Assembly: GCA_023665935.1 (NCBI GenBank)
Contig: JAMPCZ010000009.1
Location: 1 to 35,250, forward strand
Source of the DNA: Muribaculaceae bacterium
GTDB taxonomy: Bacteria; Cyanobacteriota; Vampirovibrionia; Gastranaerophilales; Gastranaerophilaceae
Direction of reading: 5' to 3'
Length of the DNA: 35,250 bases
Position 1 is the first letter of the stretch. The number at the start of each line of letters is the position of its first letter. Both the position numbers and the translations under genes were made by a program. Positions 26,701 to 31,938 of the stretch are shown in pieces. The notes beneath the pieces are model-generated. The model made no database searches and was not told the DNA's origin. It saw only the letters and a program-made list of their open reading frames with translations.

Positions 26701-27512
26701 TTTGCAGTATCAATGGTAAGTTGTATGCAAACGACGGTGGTCAGGCTGTTGAATTGAATTTGTCACCAGAAAAATTTGAAGAATTATTCCCGCCGGTTGA
26801 AACTGCAATGCTTCAGCAAACAATGTCATCAAGGGATTGCTGGTTCCTCTCAAGTTTAGGCGGTGCAATGGATTCACCTAAAGGCAGAGTTGAACTTTAT
26901 AAGAGATTCTCTCAAGTTGGCGATGATATTATTCTTCAATCTTCAGGAGCATCAAGACCTGATATTAAATTCCCGGGCGGTAAAGTCCATAAATCTCCGT
27001 TACAACTGAATGGATCATTGGGCTTACAAATGCTGGAACAAGGAGCTGCGGTTGATAGGGTTGCATTAAATAGAGCAATGCAAGGTGTTTCTGAAATTGA
27101 CATATTTAGTTTTAAAGATGCTGATAAGCTTCTCGGTCGCTTGAGTAACGGAAATAACCAAGGCAGTGGTATTGGTTTACTTGGAAGATTTGACAAAACT
27201 GTTGTCGGAGGCGCAGAACATTCTGCGTTGAATGCAGCACAGCTTGAAGACATGAGGAATTTGATTATCACGACCGCAAATGACCCGAATACAGCAACTT
27301 TGATTTCTCTTAATAACCCGGGTCAAGGCATTGGTTTTGGTATGGCGAATGGTCACGCGACAAAAATTGTCGGATATAATCCTGAAACAGGTATGGTTGA
27401 TATTATTGACCAGCAAAAACAAGGCGGTACCGGTATAATTAGATCTTGTCCTCTCGAGGTTATTATGGATAATATTGCATCTTTGACTACAACTAATTTT
27501 GCAAAACGTTAA
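17730..27512 (+). CDS. Giant 3260-residue multidomain protein: EF-hand, LysM, annexin-like, HVDG repeats, HELTH protease, FHA, phosphothreonine-lyase-like and calpain-like domains
   Basis: ATG 17730 has AGGAAAGG upstream; there is no Sec signal peptide. Visible parts in order are: an EF-hand loop (44-55, DTNKDGVLQDNE); YD/beta-repeat-like sequence (about 110-400); a LysM (404-452); an annexin-like segment with GTDED (about 665-735) and helical repeats; a Gly/Ala-rich hydrophobic stretch (about 1260-1300); 16 HVDG repeats (1508-1608); a HELTH motif (1933-1937) with a later LEFIAVASEG (Glu2011) as possible third zinc ligand; and an FHA domain (about 2165-2220: GR, SGKH, STNG). These are followed by a region like OspF/SpvC/LanKC lyases (about 2380-2530: WKMH with His2418, WKTL with Lys2446, GKAFTIYP, DRQ...YRYE), an Ala-Pro linker (about 2595-2640) and a calpain-like domain (DCWFL Cys3037, NGHA His3209). 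Domains are read by eye. A secreted effector or toxin role is inferred; how it would be exported is unknown. Confidence 0.85.
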   Translation: MSSQDISLGKGKNLININLSGLKGGIRREQLQTENEKSIFDSVDTNKDGVLQDNEVQQLAVKLAEAAGKKDETNLSNGEAKDFLKGAGLKDIKKEDLFKFVQNISQSSDNIKECKTDPETNNVIIEYNDGTIETIRPDKTSTRTQTDGEGTTTTVEYNANGQPLGKTIVVKNGKDGTATIYQLDAEGNPVKNNDGEYVPAQTTVTSDEGKTVVESKFENGIPREQTTTTEDSKSVIQYNESGVPAEQTITKEGSSTVIKYDESGHEATAVETQGEYTVKNFTYVNGEPREDSRVENKGLDNEVSTTFTYNEDGTVIERSTETNTGKTSARLTKDGKPLEEQSVDGNKRTIRQYTEDGSSVETIQEGENVTQNQLNPEGQRLTQVKVKNGKQYQLRYDGNGNTEGIIVQCGETPAAIAKKFGVPLNKLLEVNKDKLIGKGKNRSFRVGDSIKIPRELEADAKVLQGRDSSAQAVAKYQKLLAERERDKQLRAMGLRDYKRAGEKFTYGGKQYTVLGTMTNRARLLVADSKGNITVASWDKKILKDEYVATTNMYDFGKKVRAADGKEYVVVEDRNDGHGRKIVLDANGRAMVLSGGNSKTDFSDRYILRNDYVQASDIYDQTGGSSTVSSNGVKYVKDKQGKVWYVDSKTGKFLVKNDYSNFVQQEATAITNTIYDAAHGWGTDEDKLKKGVSQIYSPAILAQVNTALAAKDSDYRGDAHTMPLEALILDEETHGNSRQYFRTLINNNVMSNTQIGNTVARELQHEVEGGLFGYTSTASVNEVMNLLPESNRDARLATEASLGQLRPDLVPNEGSLTRAYLAKDGWNAQEVDQFDSNWVANNNYAPGVDQAHRNAVIGRLVFGYDDQEALHKGLRACNDDPNSLDYQFLSQRAAEENAARGFEAHFTGQESVQTYLAGRSNDGGEVDVAQLSACNTLLFKSTKPPRVQAEEALYAAKKGDMSNVFASMDPEVYDSMQEIMSNGDIPGCASVEAAYKKAMAGANAHDKTSIKANAILSGHVNFSQQEITAFCVELMHSIDTNRGDGGSTGISAERTNDADYQTEQLKAILSQHPEIIADVKAQVEAGNFSYTTRITSGGGPGTQPTYTSFNTNTKDDYLNIINNTNCVAQDEVFLDEHGKRITDPAQIKALKEANNEALSEMRKYVAELEREFKMGVDEEGWLDDAGNALVRYSGIGTDRGDVANRYREAKRLLKQLEAAAQGKLRDSKGNVISAQQLAQGIIDKEQGLAQVNADYKSSVGMAKMGIVLAPVILVTTVATGGLGATGWAAVGVGAGTTALVEGTMYGTNLLTSETGNNAENRAAVTSQVLQDTAFSAAGIKVGQYAENFAVHGIQAVQQADRAAFAPQTWKIISKIPEGKVKDFFGAVSKTSARLEQASADIGATLISKQANILRKIPGLANNEVALQRTAVVVARAEAAGFEITSDTVQTLGQMYLIDGNFDEQGFYEGLIMSIAGNSIGHATNLKGELKTAGEVGVPHPKAEVPGAPHVDGGTHVDGGAHVDGGTHVDGDVHVDGGTHVDGDVHVDGGRHVDGDGTHVDGDVHVDGGTHVDGDVHVDGGTHVDGDVHVDGGRHVDGDGTHVDGDGTHVRENDGTDMHVGDDDVIDTEDIDVVEVIYDDDDFAFLGGSAVKLLSDDGTGKIKLEIDGKVAAIEVSNPEIRKIIANVSESGSLTSDGIARLLDIDQFAGMIEDTHMRGLINDEISRIGKGTTLDDVEFLIAAQNAYEGHSSMYLGGDKWGRKANMSTFHKYLNDNGLNADSFRRVTGFDTDMILENRMYGIRQYMKSHPNTEISNHMYSKYLEEMELVGVDRAVIQKCRNLNTDYGCKVMLSADLHDINGVLGVLDAEFAEWKQASSGHSKFPPIIDFSTVKSNWYDSTSAYGQGVAAAYSETGYDGSLAFANMDGESVKWALRHELTHSNDLKLGYNIPPQYDLDKIMPKKPRLDAAGNQMYDSSGRPIMDPDIDNCMFVDEFLKAGIGKEHLPYAYNNTLEFIAVASEGDLSKCSPQFRQMLVDFGMPDWQLNMRPKEIVSDQGLHVGRNEGARSSYSYNPNNRDSGFAGYIKRLFGNDERTQGAFRYHSGVDVISADNFDMSGIYIGGKVDVMGEMLEGKLPKGQGVIVSPDAKIRLANSWTLDMSDPQVRSIIDNLPEGKVLTVGRGGNIEVTGLSNACVSGKHLEIRKVDGEIVVRDISTNGSEILGNRGIGRAQQLARRMGTYLSSISFDGVSSELKGMWATCKAELSELADSISLPDINIDTAAFKAKYHQVMNKLSVLASKATSTLKVQIEKLIAKVKEMFNSLTSKGADITIMDVQAGSPRPGTINPNITGRPDLDRYVTPQNSRMRVTSENLELARQFGVDDTHCQFIRENRELFGENHTFGYWQGHTPDDQHHGPWKMHMFSVDEADWQRMSQTLIPYLNEHGIEWKTLSLLHDVSHLNGGIQQGKAFTIYPRDNAHMEQVARDLDYIIKRNNLSIDASDIVGDRQMGDTGRLFYRYEFNSKSALNEILDLSDSNDYAKYKGLYDSNERRVNTHGEGRYLADDMTAADDPWLNFNPGDANSRPAYGNSNAGVRPLNQPSQMNPAPAPAPAREMSPAPMEAPAPAPMAAPAPSRSMNVPAQESTQGLSVLKSTELTSSSGWQNFKTNSGEITIVNSDGKIYFGSVGSDNIKQITLRPGETRTLGTTPKGETIVLERTAGGSYSVKTMGEKKRSFMDKLFGRNKTPQSDYTPPANQGGAQTSAANGGIEIVNKRMEPTDSSTPTNIVRDSYRVVAKTADGNLISAQISGDNFVINKNGQITEIPLSELKEQGTISIRESSTDTYLLCTMDKYGRVSVRHSQTPDSFTPVGTKPGSKVADSGAEARTPERISGTTPRTQSAEVARLTELRRNNKTQYEMTTMKELNKLQQTNSALYQKLDSMGLLRGLNEPGHNQISERLLSAIQLENQGRTLVTKLPEGTSPSQIGNFVADGDVCSINGKLYANDGGQAVELNLSPEKFEELFPPVETAMLQQTMSSRDCWFLSSLGGAMDSPKGRVELYKRFSQVGDDIILQSSGASRPDIKFPGGKVHKSPLQLNGSLGLQMLEQGAAVDRVALNRAMQGVSEIDIFSFKDADKLLGRLSNGNNQGSGIGLLGRFDKTVVGGAEHSALNAAQLEDMRNLIITTANDPNTATLISLNNPGQGIGFGMANGHATKIVGYNPETGMVDIIDQQKQGGTGIIRSCPLEVIMDNIASLTTTNFAKR
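22251..22553 (+). repeat. In-frame 18-bp tandem repeats encoding (G/T/V)HVDG(G/D)
   Basis: Sixteen HVDG units and a final HVRE occupy residues 1508-1609 of the giant protein, mostly with six-residue spacing and an occasional extra two residues (GDGTH). A larger block of alternating THVDGD and VHVDGG ending in RHVDGDG is present twice, indicating recent duplication by slippage or recombination. Regular His and Asp suggest a metal-binding or elastic linker. Third-position differences between units show the array is partly old. Confidence 0.9.
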
Positions 27513-27544
27513 TTTAGGGAATCAATTTTTGCCTATAGGGTATA

Positions 27545-27865
27545 TCAGCTCAAAAATCCGTTTAATATTTTATAAATATCATTTAATTTATTTTTATTAC
27601 TATTAATAAGTCGTTGGATATCTTTATCCAAGTCAACTTTACCATGAGGATAAAATTCAAAATCAAAAAGCTGCTTTGGGGTAATGTTCAACGAGTTGCA
27701 AAGAAGTGCTAAGGTTTTTGCGGTCACAAAATTTGTCCCGCATTCAATAAAAGATAAAGAACGACAATTCAAATTGATTCTTTCGGCAAGTTCTTCTTGT
27801 GTTAATCCGTTAAGTTCTCTGTAATATTTTAGGTTCTTTCCGAATTTCTTTTTTATATCTTCCAT
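27545..27865 (-). CDS. XRE-family (Cro/CI-type) helix-turn-helix regulator
   Basis: The 106-residue protein has a standard HTH_3 domain: FGKNLKYYRELNGLTQEELAERINLNCRSLSFIECGTNFVTAKTLALLCNSLNI (about residues 8-62). A short C-terminal helix follows (DIQRLINSNKNKLNDIYKIL). The domain has the usual LTQEELA helix and the following recognition helix. It starts at ATG 27865 and is divergent from the prepilin gene at 27961, 95 bp away, so it may control that promoter or its own. It is convergent with the giant protein gene, with 32 bp between stops and no obvious strong terminator. Confidence 0.87.
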   Translation of the reverse strand: MEDIKKKFGKNLKYYRELNGLTQEELAERINLNCRSLSFIECGTNFVTAKTLALLCNSLNITPKQLFDFEFYPHGKVDLDKDIQRLINSNKNKLNDIYKILNGFLS

Positions 27866-27915
27866 AAATGTTCCTCAACTCTATTTTCTGTTATTAATAA
27901 CTTTTATTAAACGTA

Positions 27916-27944
27916 TTTACGATTACTAAAATCTATGTTAAAAT
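27916..27944 (+). promoter_or_regulatory. Probable promoter of the second prepilin gene
   Basis: TTTACG (27916-27921), a 17-base spacer and TAAAAT (27939-27944) precede an AGGAGGTG ribosome-binding site (27951-27958) by a few bases, giving a very short leader. Confidence 0.45.
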
Positions 27945-27960
27945 AGCTATAGGAGGTGTA

Positions 27961-28734
27961 ATGTTTAAGAGGTTAAAGACTAAAATTGCTGCGTTTACCT
28001 TGGCGGAAGTTTTGGTTACGCTTGGTGTTATCGGCATTGTCGCAGCGTTAACAATACCATCTCTGATGACAAATTATAAGAAAAAAGTTACGGCAATAAG
28101 GCTTAAAGAAGCTTATGCTATTATAAAACAAGCTTATCGTCTTGCGGAAGCCGAATATGGCCCCGGTGAGGGGTGGCAGGAATTTAATGTGGCATGGGAT
28201 TATGAAACCGGTAAAGGCTCGGCTGGTGATGATGCCACTGAATCTGCTGTAAAAAAATATTTAGCTCCATATGTTGGAGCAACAAACTGGGACCGTAATC
28301 GCCCCCAAAAACTGGGTTTACCAAAACAGTTGAATAGTAAGTTCACAGCTAATCTTTTTGATCCGATAAGATTAAGGCTTAAGAATGGAATGATACTTGA
28401 TATAAGTACCATATACAATGATTGGGATACTTTTGTTTGGATGCCGATATTTATTGATCTTGATGGTGATAGCGGACCATATGAGCTCGGTAAGGATGTT
28501 TTTGTTATGGCATATTATATACCCAAACCCAAAAAAAAAGGTAACCAATATATCCGCAAAAACGACAGTGGAGCATATCTTATAGGGGAAGGTAACTCTG
28601 AAGAGGATTTGAAAAAAATGGGTAACTATGGCTGCCAAAACGGAACAACTAACGGACCGATGATTGGTGCCAATTGTGGAGCATGGGTTATGCAAAATAA
28701 TTGGGAATTTCCGAAAGATTATCCTTGGAAATAA
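27961..28734 (+). CDS. Type IV pilin/pseudopilin-like protein
   Basis: The 257-residue protein has an intact class III signal. The short leader MFKRLKTKIA is followed by AFTLAEVLVTLGVIGIVAALTIP, with Phe+1 and Glu+5. It would be processed by prepilin peptidase and assembled into a type IV pilus or type II secretion-like pseudopilus. The globular part includes KKYLAPYVGATN, an acidic DLDGDSGPYELGKDVF segment (similar to DINGKQGPNMLGRDIF in the prepilin at 10870, suggesting paralogy) and a C-terminal Cys pair (CQNG, NCGAW). ATG 27961 has a near-perfect AGGAGG four bases upstream. No pilus assembly genes are nearby, so this is an isolated pilin gene. Confidence 0.87.
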   Translation: MFKRLKTKIAAFTLAEVLVTLGVIGIVAALTIPSLMTNYKKKVTAIRLKEAYAIIKQAYRLAEAEYGPGEGWQEFNVAWDYETGKGSAGDDATESAVKKYLAPYVGATNWDRNRPQKLGLPKQLNSKFTANLFDPIRLRLKNGMILDISTIYNDWDTFVWMPIFIDLDGDSGPYELGKDVFVMAYYIPKPKKKGNQYIRKNDSGAYLIGEGNSEEDLKKMGNYGCQNGTTNGPMIGANCGAWVMQNNWEFPKDYPWK

Positions 28735-28737
28735 TTA

Positions 28738-28761
28738 GTTGGGCAAGTATGCCCAACCTAC
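28738..28761 (-). repeat. Dispersed hairpin repeat, GTAGGTTGGG family, inverted copy
   Basis: The 24 bases are the exact reverse complement of 29199-29222. The core GTTGGGCA-AGTA-TGCCCAAC forms a perfect 8-bp hairpin just after the prepilin stop and may act as its terminator, although the T tail is poor. Confidence 0.7.
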
Positions 28762-28852
28762 TGTCTTTTAACAAATTGTAATACTTTTGGCAATTTTTCA
28801 CTTGATTAGTTTTTATAAACATGTGTAGTGTACAAAAGAAAGAAGGTTATAC

Positions 28853-29089
28853 ATGACAACAATCAATCAATCAATTTCAAGCTCTCCTGCTTTTAGAGGT
28901 AAAGTTACTCAAAAGGAAGTAGCCAAAGTTCTTAAACATGCATTTACTAACCAACTACCTCGCGATAAACATGAGGCAATTGCACAAGTACAATCCGAAA
29001 GTTTCAGGGTGTATGCTAACACCGTAGCAAATAAGTGTGCTGATAAATTAGCTGAAAAAATAGCAAAAAATGCTTACAAGCCGCAATAA
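28853..29089 (+). CDS. Small basic unknown protein
   Basis: This 78-residue protein is not recognised. It starts MTTINQSISSSPAFRGKV, a Ser/Asn-rich stretch, and continues as probable amphipathic helices rich in Lys and Ala (KEVAKVLKHAFTNQ and VANKCADKLAEKIAKNAY). There is no signal peptide or membrane segment. ATG 28853 has AGAAGG upstream, within a 15-base leader (28835-28849) identical to that of the small gene at 14001. The gene lies between inverted copies of the 24-bp hairpin repeat (28738-28761 and 29199-29222), which may have moved or terminated around it. It is probably real, given its leader and codon pattern, but its function is unknown. Confidence 0.6.
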   Translation: MTTINQSISSSPAFRGKVTQKEVAKVLKHAFTNQLPRDKHEAIAQVQSESFRVYANTVANKCADKLAEKIAKNAYKPQ

Positions 29090-29198
29090 TGATAGATAAA
29101 TATTTCTAAACGACCTCAAGAATAAAACATAAACCCTAAATTTAGACAAAGTAAAAAGTCGAGTGGGGCGGTTGGGCATACTTTTCAAATAATTTTAA

Positions 29199-29222
29199 GT
29201 AGGTTGGGCATACTTGCCCAAC
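29199..29222 (+). repeat. Dispersed hairpin repeat, GTAGGTTGGG family, copy 3
   Basis: GTAG followed by GTTGGGCA-TACT-TGCCCAAC, the exact reverse complement of 28738-28761. A broken half copy (GGTTGGGCATACTT) lies at 29170-29183. The surrounding 29090-29245 contains no gene. Confidence 0.7.
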
Positions 29223-29245
29223 AACACTGGCTTATAAAGGAATAT

Positions 29246-29545
29246 TTAGTCCCTTGTGTAAAAAATTATTCCATCTGTATCAATACTGTTTTTCATTCCT
29301 TCGTGAGTTAGATTTATGTAATCAATGACGTCAAATTTATACGGTGTAGGTAAATCGTATAAATCGGAAGCTAATTTGTACAAATGTTCGTCGTTTGACC
29401 ATACCGCAAAGTCTACATCAGAACCATTATGAAACGTTCCCTTTGCGCGGGAACCAAAAATTACAACCTTTTCAATATCCGGACGGGATTTAAAAAATTG
29501 CGTTAATTCATTTATTGTTCGCTCGGGCAATCCAAAGTTATTCAT
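29246..29545 (-). CDS. MNT-type nucleotidyltransferase (putative antitoxin partner of HEPN)
   Basis: The 99-residue protein has the minimal nucleotidyltransferase signature GSRAKGTFHNGSDVD (Gly31-Ser32 and the metal-binding Asp43 and Asp45), then FAVWS and a FDVIDY strand that supplies the third acidic residue. ATG 29545 was chosen because it overlaps the upstream HEPN stop by eight bases and has GAGTGGG upstream; the open frame extends further to 29581 without support. MNT proteins paired with HEPN proteins neutralise the toxin, in characterised cases by AMP transfer to it. This pair is closest in layout to the HI0073/HI0074 type. Confidence 0.87.
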   Translation of the reverse strand: MNNFGLPERTINELTQFFKSRPDIEKVVIFGSRAKGTFHNGSDVDFAVWSNDEHLYKLASDLYDLPTPYKFDVIDYINLTHEGMKNSIDTDGIIFYTRD

Positions 29546-29930
29546 TGTTGACCCACTCTTTAAATTCTGCAAGTTCATCATAATATATTGAAGCTATTTC
29601 TTTCAACATAAGATTTACTTTTTCTTGATTGTATTCGTGTGAACAAGCATTTCTGGTTTTTAGCATATCAATCCAAAGCTGGGCATTTTTTAATAGATTT
29701 ATTGAAAAAGCTTCTTTTATAACATCTCGTGGTGCAAAAACTTCAATGCCTTTTTCAAATAGCATATCTTTTATAACTTTCCAGCCAAGCTCAATCACAA
29801 TTTCAAAACTTTGTGTCATAGCAAGCTGATATGTTTCCTCAGTATTATTCCTCGCAAAATTAGTTCTCATGCGAGAATATAAATCGAAAGTTCTATTAAA
29901 ATTTTCGATTCGTTTTTGAAGTCTTGTCAT
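29538..29930 (-). CDS. HEPN-family protein (nucleotidyltransferase substrate-binding/HI0074-like, putative toxin)
   Basis: The 130-residue all-helical protein resembles the HI0074 family. Features are an N-terminal RLQKRIENFNRTFDLYSR helix, TQSFEIVIELGWKVIKDML, APRDVIKEAF and LWIDMLKTRNACSHEYN. RNACSH (Arg93, His98) fits the RxxxxH motif that forms the RNase centre in active HEPN toxins. It is the first gene of a two-gene operon and overlaps the MNT gene by eight bases. Together they are most likely a toxin-antitoxin module. Whether the RNase is active cannot be told from sequence alone. Confidence 0.84.
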   Translation of the reverse strand: MTRLQKRIENFNRTFDLYSRMRTNFARNNTEETYQLAMTQSFEIVIELGWKVIKDMLFEKGIEVFAPRDVIKEAFSINLLKNAQLWIDMLKTRNACSHEYNQEKVNLMLKEIASIYYDELAEFKEWVNNE

Positions 29931-29943
29931 TTTTGCCCCTTAT

Positions 29944-29964
29944 TAAAAAAGACCCCGAAGGGTC
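29944..29964 (-). terminator. Short hairpin terminator for leftward transcripts
   Basis: GACCC (29951-29955), loop CGAA and GGGTC (29960-29964) are followed on the minus strand by six T. It lies just ahead of the HEPN start and would insulate it from leftward transcription of the XRE gene at 30246. Confidence 0.6.
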
Positions 29965-30245
29965 AATTTTGTTATATGGGGCAAGCAATGGTACAGGGTT
30001 AGAAAATTATTGCATAAGATTTGCTCAGTTGAGTTTACATGAAAGTGAACTCATCATGAATATCAAGCATTGGATGTGCGCATAATAAACTTAATATCTA
30101 TTCCACAAAGGAAAATTATTTTTATTTGATAAGACAATGACTTTCAAACACAATACTGGCAATAGTTTTATCCTGATTGCTTATTGCTGAAAAATGAAAA
30201 TATTTAAATAAATCACACCAAAAATTTTTCTTTGAATAAAAAGGA
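29965..30245. other. Gene-free AT-rich stretch with one hairpin
   Basis: No coding frame here has a credible start and composition. The only structure noticed is a 9-bp stem with one G-T wobble, TGAGTTTAC/GTGAACTCA (30030-30038 and 30045-30053, loop ATGAAA), without a T tail. It lies between the HEPN/MNT pair and the XRE gene and may be remnant or 3' untranslated sequence. Confidence 0.5.
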
Positions 30246-30599
30246 TTACTCACCCCTCAATATGTCAATCCCTTTTTGAGCCTGTTTGAGTTGTCCATAA
30301 TAATATTCCAGTTCTTGCTCAGATGTAGCTGAATTAAGTATTTGTAATGCCTTTGTATAAAAAGGACTGTCTTTAGATGTTACATGCTCTAGGTTGAGTC
30401 CTACATCTTCTATACTTAGGTTAAGGGCTTGTAATATCTTTGTAAGCGTTGAATATGTAGGAAAATACACACCTGTCTCAATCTTTGAAATATGCTTCTC
30501 ATTAGCTCCTGCAAGTTCTGCGAGTTGAGCCTGTGTTAAGTTCTTTGCTTTTCTTATTTGTTTCAGTTTTTGTCCGAAAGTGTTTTTGTTATTAGTCAT
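30246..30599 (-). CDS. XRE-family helix-turn-helix regulator
   Basis: The 117-residue protein has an N-terminal HTH_3 domain: FGQKLKQIRKAKNLTQAQLAELAGANEKHISKIETGVYFPTYSTLTKILQALNL (about residues 8-61). A helical C-terminus follows (FYTKALQILNSATSEQELEYYYGQLKQA). ATG 30599 was chosen because AGAGG lies upstream; the open frame extends 14 codons further without a site. It is divergent from the four-gene zinc-ribbon operon (166 bp between starts), which makes it a good candidate regulator of that operon. The sequence near its start (GGACATGTT) resembles a site before the operon (GGACACGTT on the same strand, about 30732-30742), possibly an operator pair. Confidence 0.88.
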   Translation of the reverse strand: MTNNKNTFGQKLKQIRKAKNLTQAQLAELAGANEKHISKIETGVYFPTYSTLTKILQALNLSIEDVGLNLEHVTSKDSPFYTKALQILNSATSEQELEYYYGQLKQAQKGIDILRGE

Positions 30600-30676
30600 A
30601 ACATGTCCTCTTACTAATTCTAGTGAATGAAAGAGACACAATAAACAGGGATAAAGGATACAAATTTAATAAATAC

Positions 30677-30706
30677 TTGTCGTGATTAGGATACTTTTCG
30701 TATATT
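30677..30706 (+). promoter_or_regulatory. Possible promoter of the zinc-ribbon operon
   Basis: TTGTCG (30677-30682), an 18-base spacer and TATATT (30701-30706) lie 60 bases before the first gene. An imperfect dyad AGGA-ACGTG-TCCT (about 30730-30742) follows, where a repressor could act. Confidence 0.4.
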
Positions 30707-30765
30707 TGTGTTACTATTGTTTTAAGAGTAGGAACGTGTCCTGCTAGATTATGAGGAATAAGAAT

Positions 30766-31275
30766 ATGGCAGATGAAACAAAAGTATGCCCTTATTGCGG
30801 GGAAGATATTAACATCAATGCTATTAAGTGCAAGCATTGCGGAGAGTTTTTAAATGGTTCAACACAATCCACAAAATACATGGACTCTTTGGATGTGGAT
30901 GACTCTTGGAAAGAAAGATTTAAGCTGATTGAAAAATATTATATTGACGGTTTATGTTGGAAACCTACAGAGGATTATAAAAAATTAGCACCTAAAGAAG
31001 CAAATAACATTTTTCAAAATATAGTTTTTAAAAACGGTGGTATTGGAACTTTTATCTCCGTTACGTTATTTGGAATTTTTTATTATTTTGCAAAGAAAAT
31101 GTGGATTAAAGGACTTGCGTATATCCTTATTGCTCTTGTAATAGAATTCATCATATACTTATTATTCGGTTTAAATATCGGAGATTATAGGTTAAATTCA
31201 GGATTTTGTGCTGGGCTTGCAGTTATTGCTCCGTTTGATTACTACAGATATAAGGTACTGGGAAAGCAGTGGTAG
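30766..31275 (+). CDS. Zinc-ribbon membrane protein with DUF2628-like domain
   Basis: The 169-residue protein starts with a zinc ribbon, CPYCGEDININAIKCKHCGEFL (Cys pairs at about 8-11 and 23-26). A linker leads to DDSWKERFKLIEKYYIDG and two or three hydrophobic segments (GIGTFISVTLFGIFYYFAKKMW, GLAYILIALVIEFIIYLLFG and FCAGLAVIAPFDYY), in the pattern of DUF2628 membrane proteins. ATG 30766 follows an AGGA site; the in-frame ATG 30751 is less likely. It is the first gene of an operon of four proteins that all begin with the same kind of zinc ribbon. Its function is unknown. Confidence 0.75.
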   Translation: MADETKVCPYCGEDININAIKCKHCGEFLNGSTQSTKYMDSLDVDDSWKERFKLIEKYYIDGLCWKPTEDYKKLAPKEANNIFQNIVFKNGGIGTFISVTLFGIFYYFAKKMWIKGLAYILIALVIEFIIYLLFGLNIGDYRLNSGFCAGLAVIAPFDYYRYKVLGKQW

Positions 31276-31284
31276 AATACAGGC

Positions 31285-31926
31285 ATGAGTAGCGATAATA
31301 AAATTTGCCCGTATTGTGGTGAAGAAATAAAAACGACAGCAATTAAATGTAAGCATTGCGGAGAATTTATTGGAAATAAACCTGTGAATAATTCTCAGAA
31401 ACAAAATAGCTTTAATGTAGGATGTTTACTTTCTATTGGTATTGTTATTTTATTGTTTCTTTTGGGAACACTTGATGAATATTCCAGCGAAAATACTTAT
31501 ACGGGATTTGGTGGGGTGGACTCTGCTTTATCTAATTTAGGTGGACAAGCAGCTAATTGTGCTGAAAGCGGTACAGGGAAATCGCTGGTTAATGAACTTG
31601 AAAAAATGATAAATGATAGCTCGCCTAATAACAATCCTGTCCTTTACTATCTTAAAGAAAAAAATCCTGATTTAAAGTTTGATATAAGTAATCCGAGATG
31701 GGATGAAAGTGTATATGATATGGACAGATGTAGGGCAGACATTACATTCAAAAATTATAACCCTGAAACCATTGCAGGTTACACTGGTTATGGAAACAAT
31801 AGAAAATCTTATACTATTGATGAAGCTCAATATGGGGTTACTTATTATGTATCAGAGCTTGGCGGGAAATATAAAGCCACTATTAGAGCGGTAGGAAGCG
31901 ACCCTATTGAAGGATATTATGATTAA
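31285..31926 (+). CDS. Zinc-ribbon protein with one membrane helix and an unknown exported domain
   Basis: The 213-residue protein has an N-terminal zinc ribbon, CPYCGEEIKTTAIKCKHCGEFIG (Cys pairs at about 8-11 and 23-26). One membrane helix follows (about 47-65, VGCLLSIGIVILLFLLG), then about 145 residues that would lie outside the membrane. That domain is rich in Asn, Gly and Tyr, with YDMDRCRADITFKNYNPE and YGVTYYVSELGGKYKATIRA, suggesting a beta-fold; I do not recognise it. It starts 9 bp after the previous stop. Topology, with the zinc ribbon inside and the domain outside, is inferred. Confidence 0.74.
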   Translation: MSSDNKICPYCGEEIKTTAIKCKHCGEFIGNKPVNNSQKQNSFNVGCLLSIGIVILLFLLGTLDEYSSENTYTGFGGVDSALSNLGGQAANCAESGTGKSLVNELEKMINDSSPNNNPVLYYLKEKNPDLKFDISNPRWDESVYDMDRCRADITFKNYNPETIAGYTGYGNNRKSYTIDEAQYGVTYYVSELGGKYKATIRAVGSDPIEGYYD

Positions 31927-31938
31927 AAGGAGAAATGT

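Noticed and set aside
30030-30053. Hairpin between HEPN and XRE genes as a small RNA or terminator
   Set aside because: A nine-base stem with one wobble and no T tail or promoter is too weak to support either.
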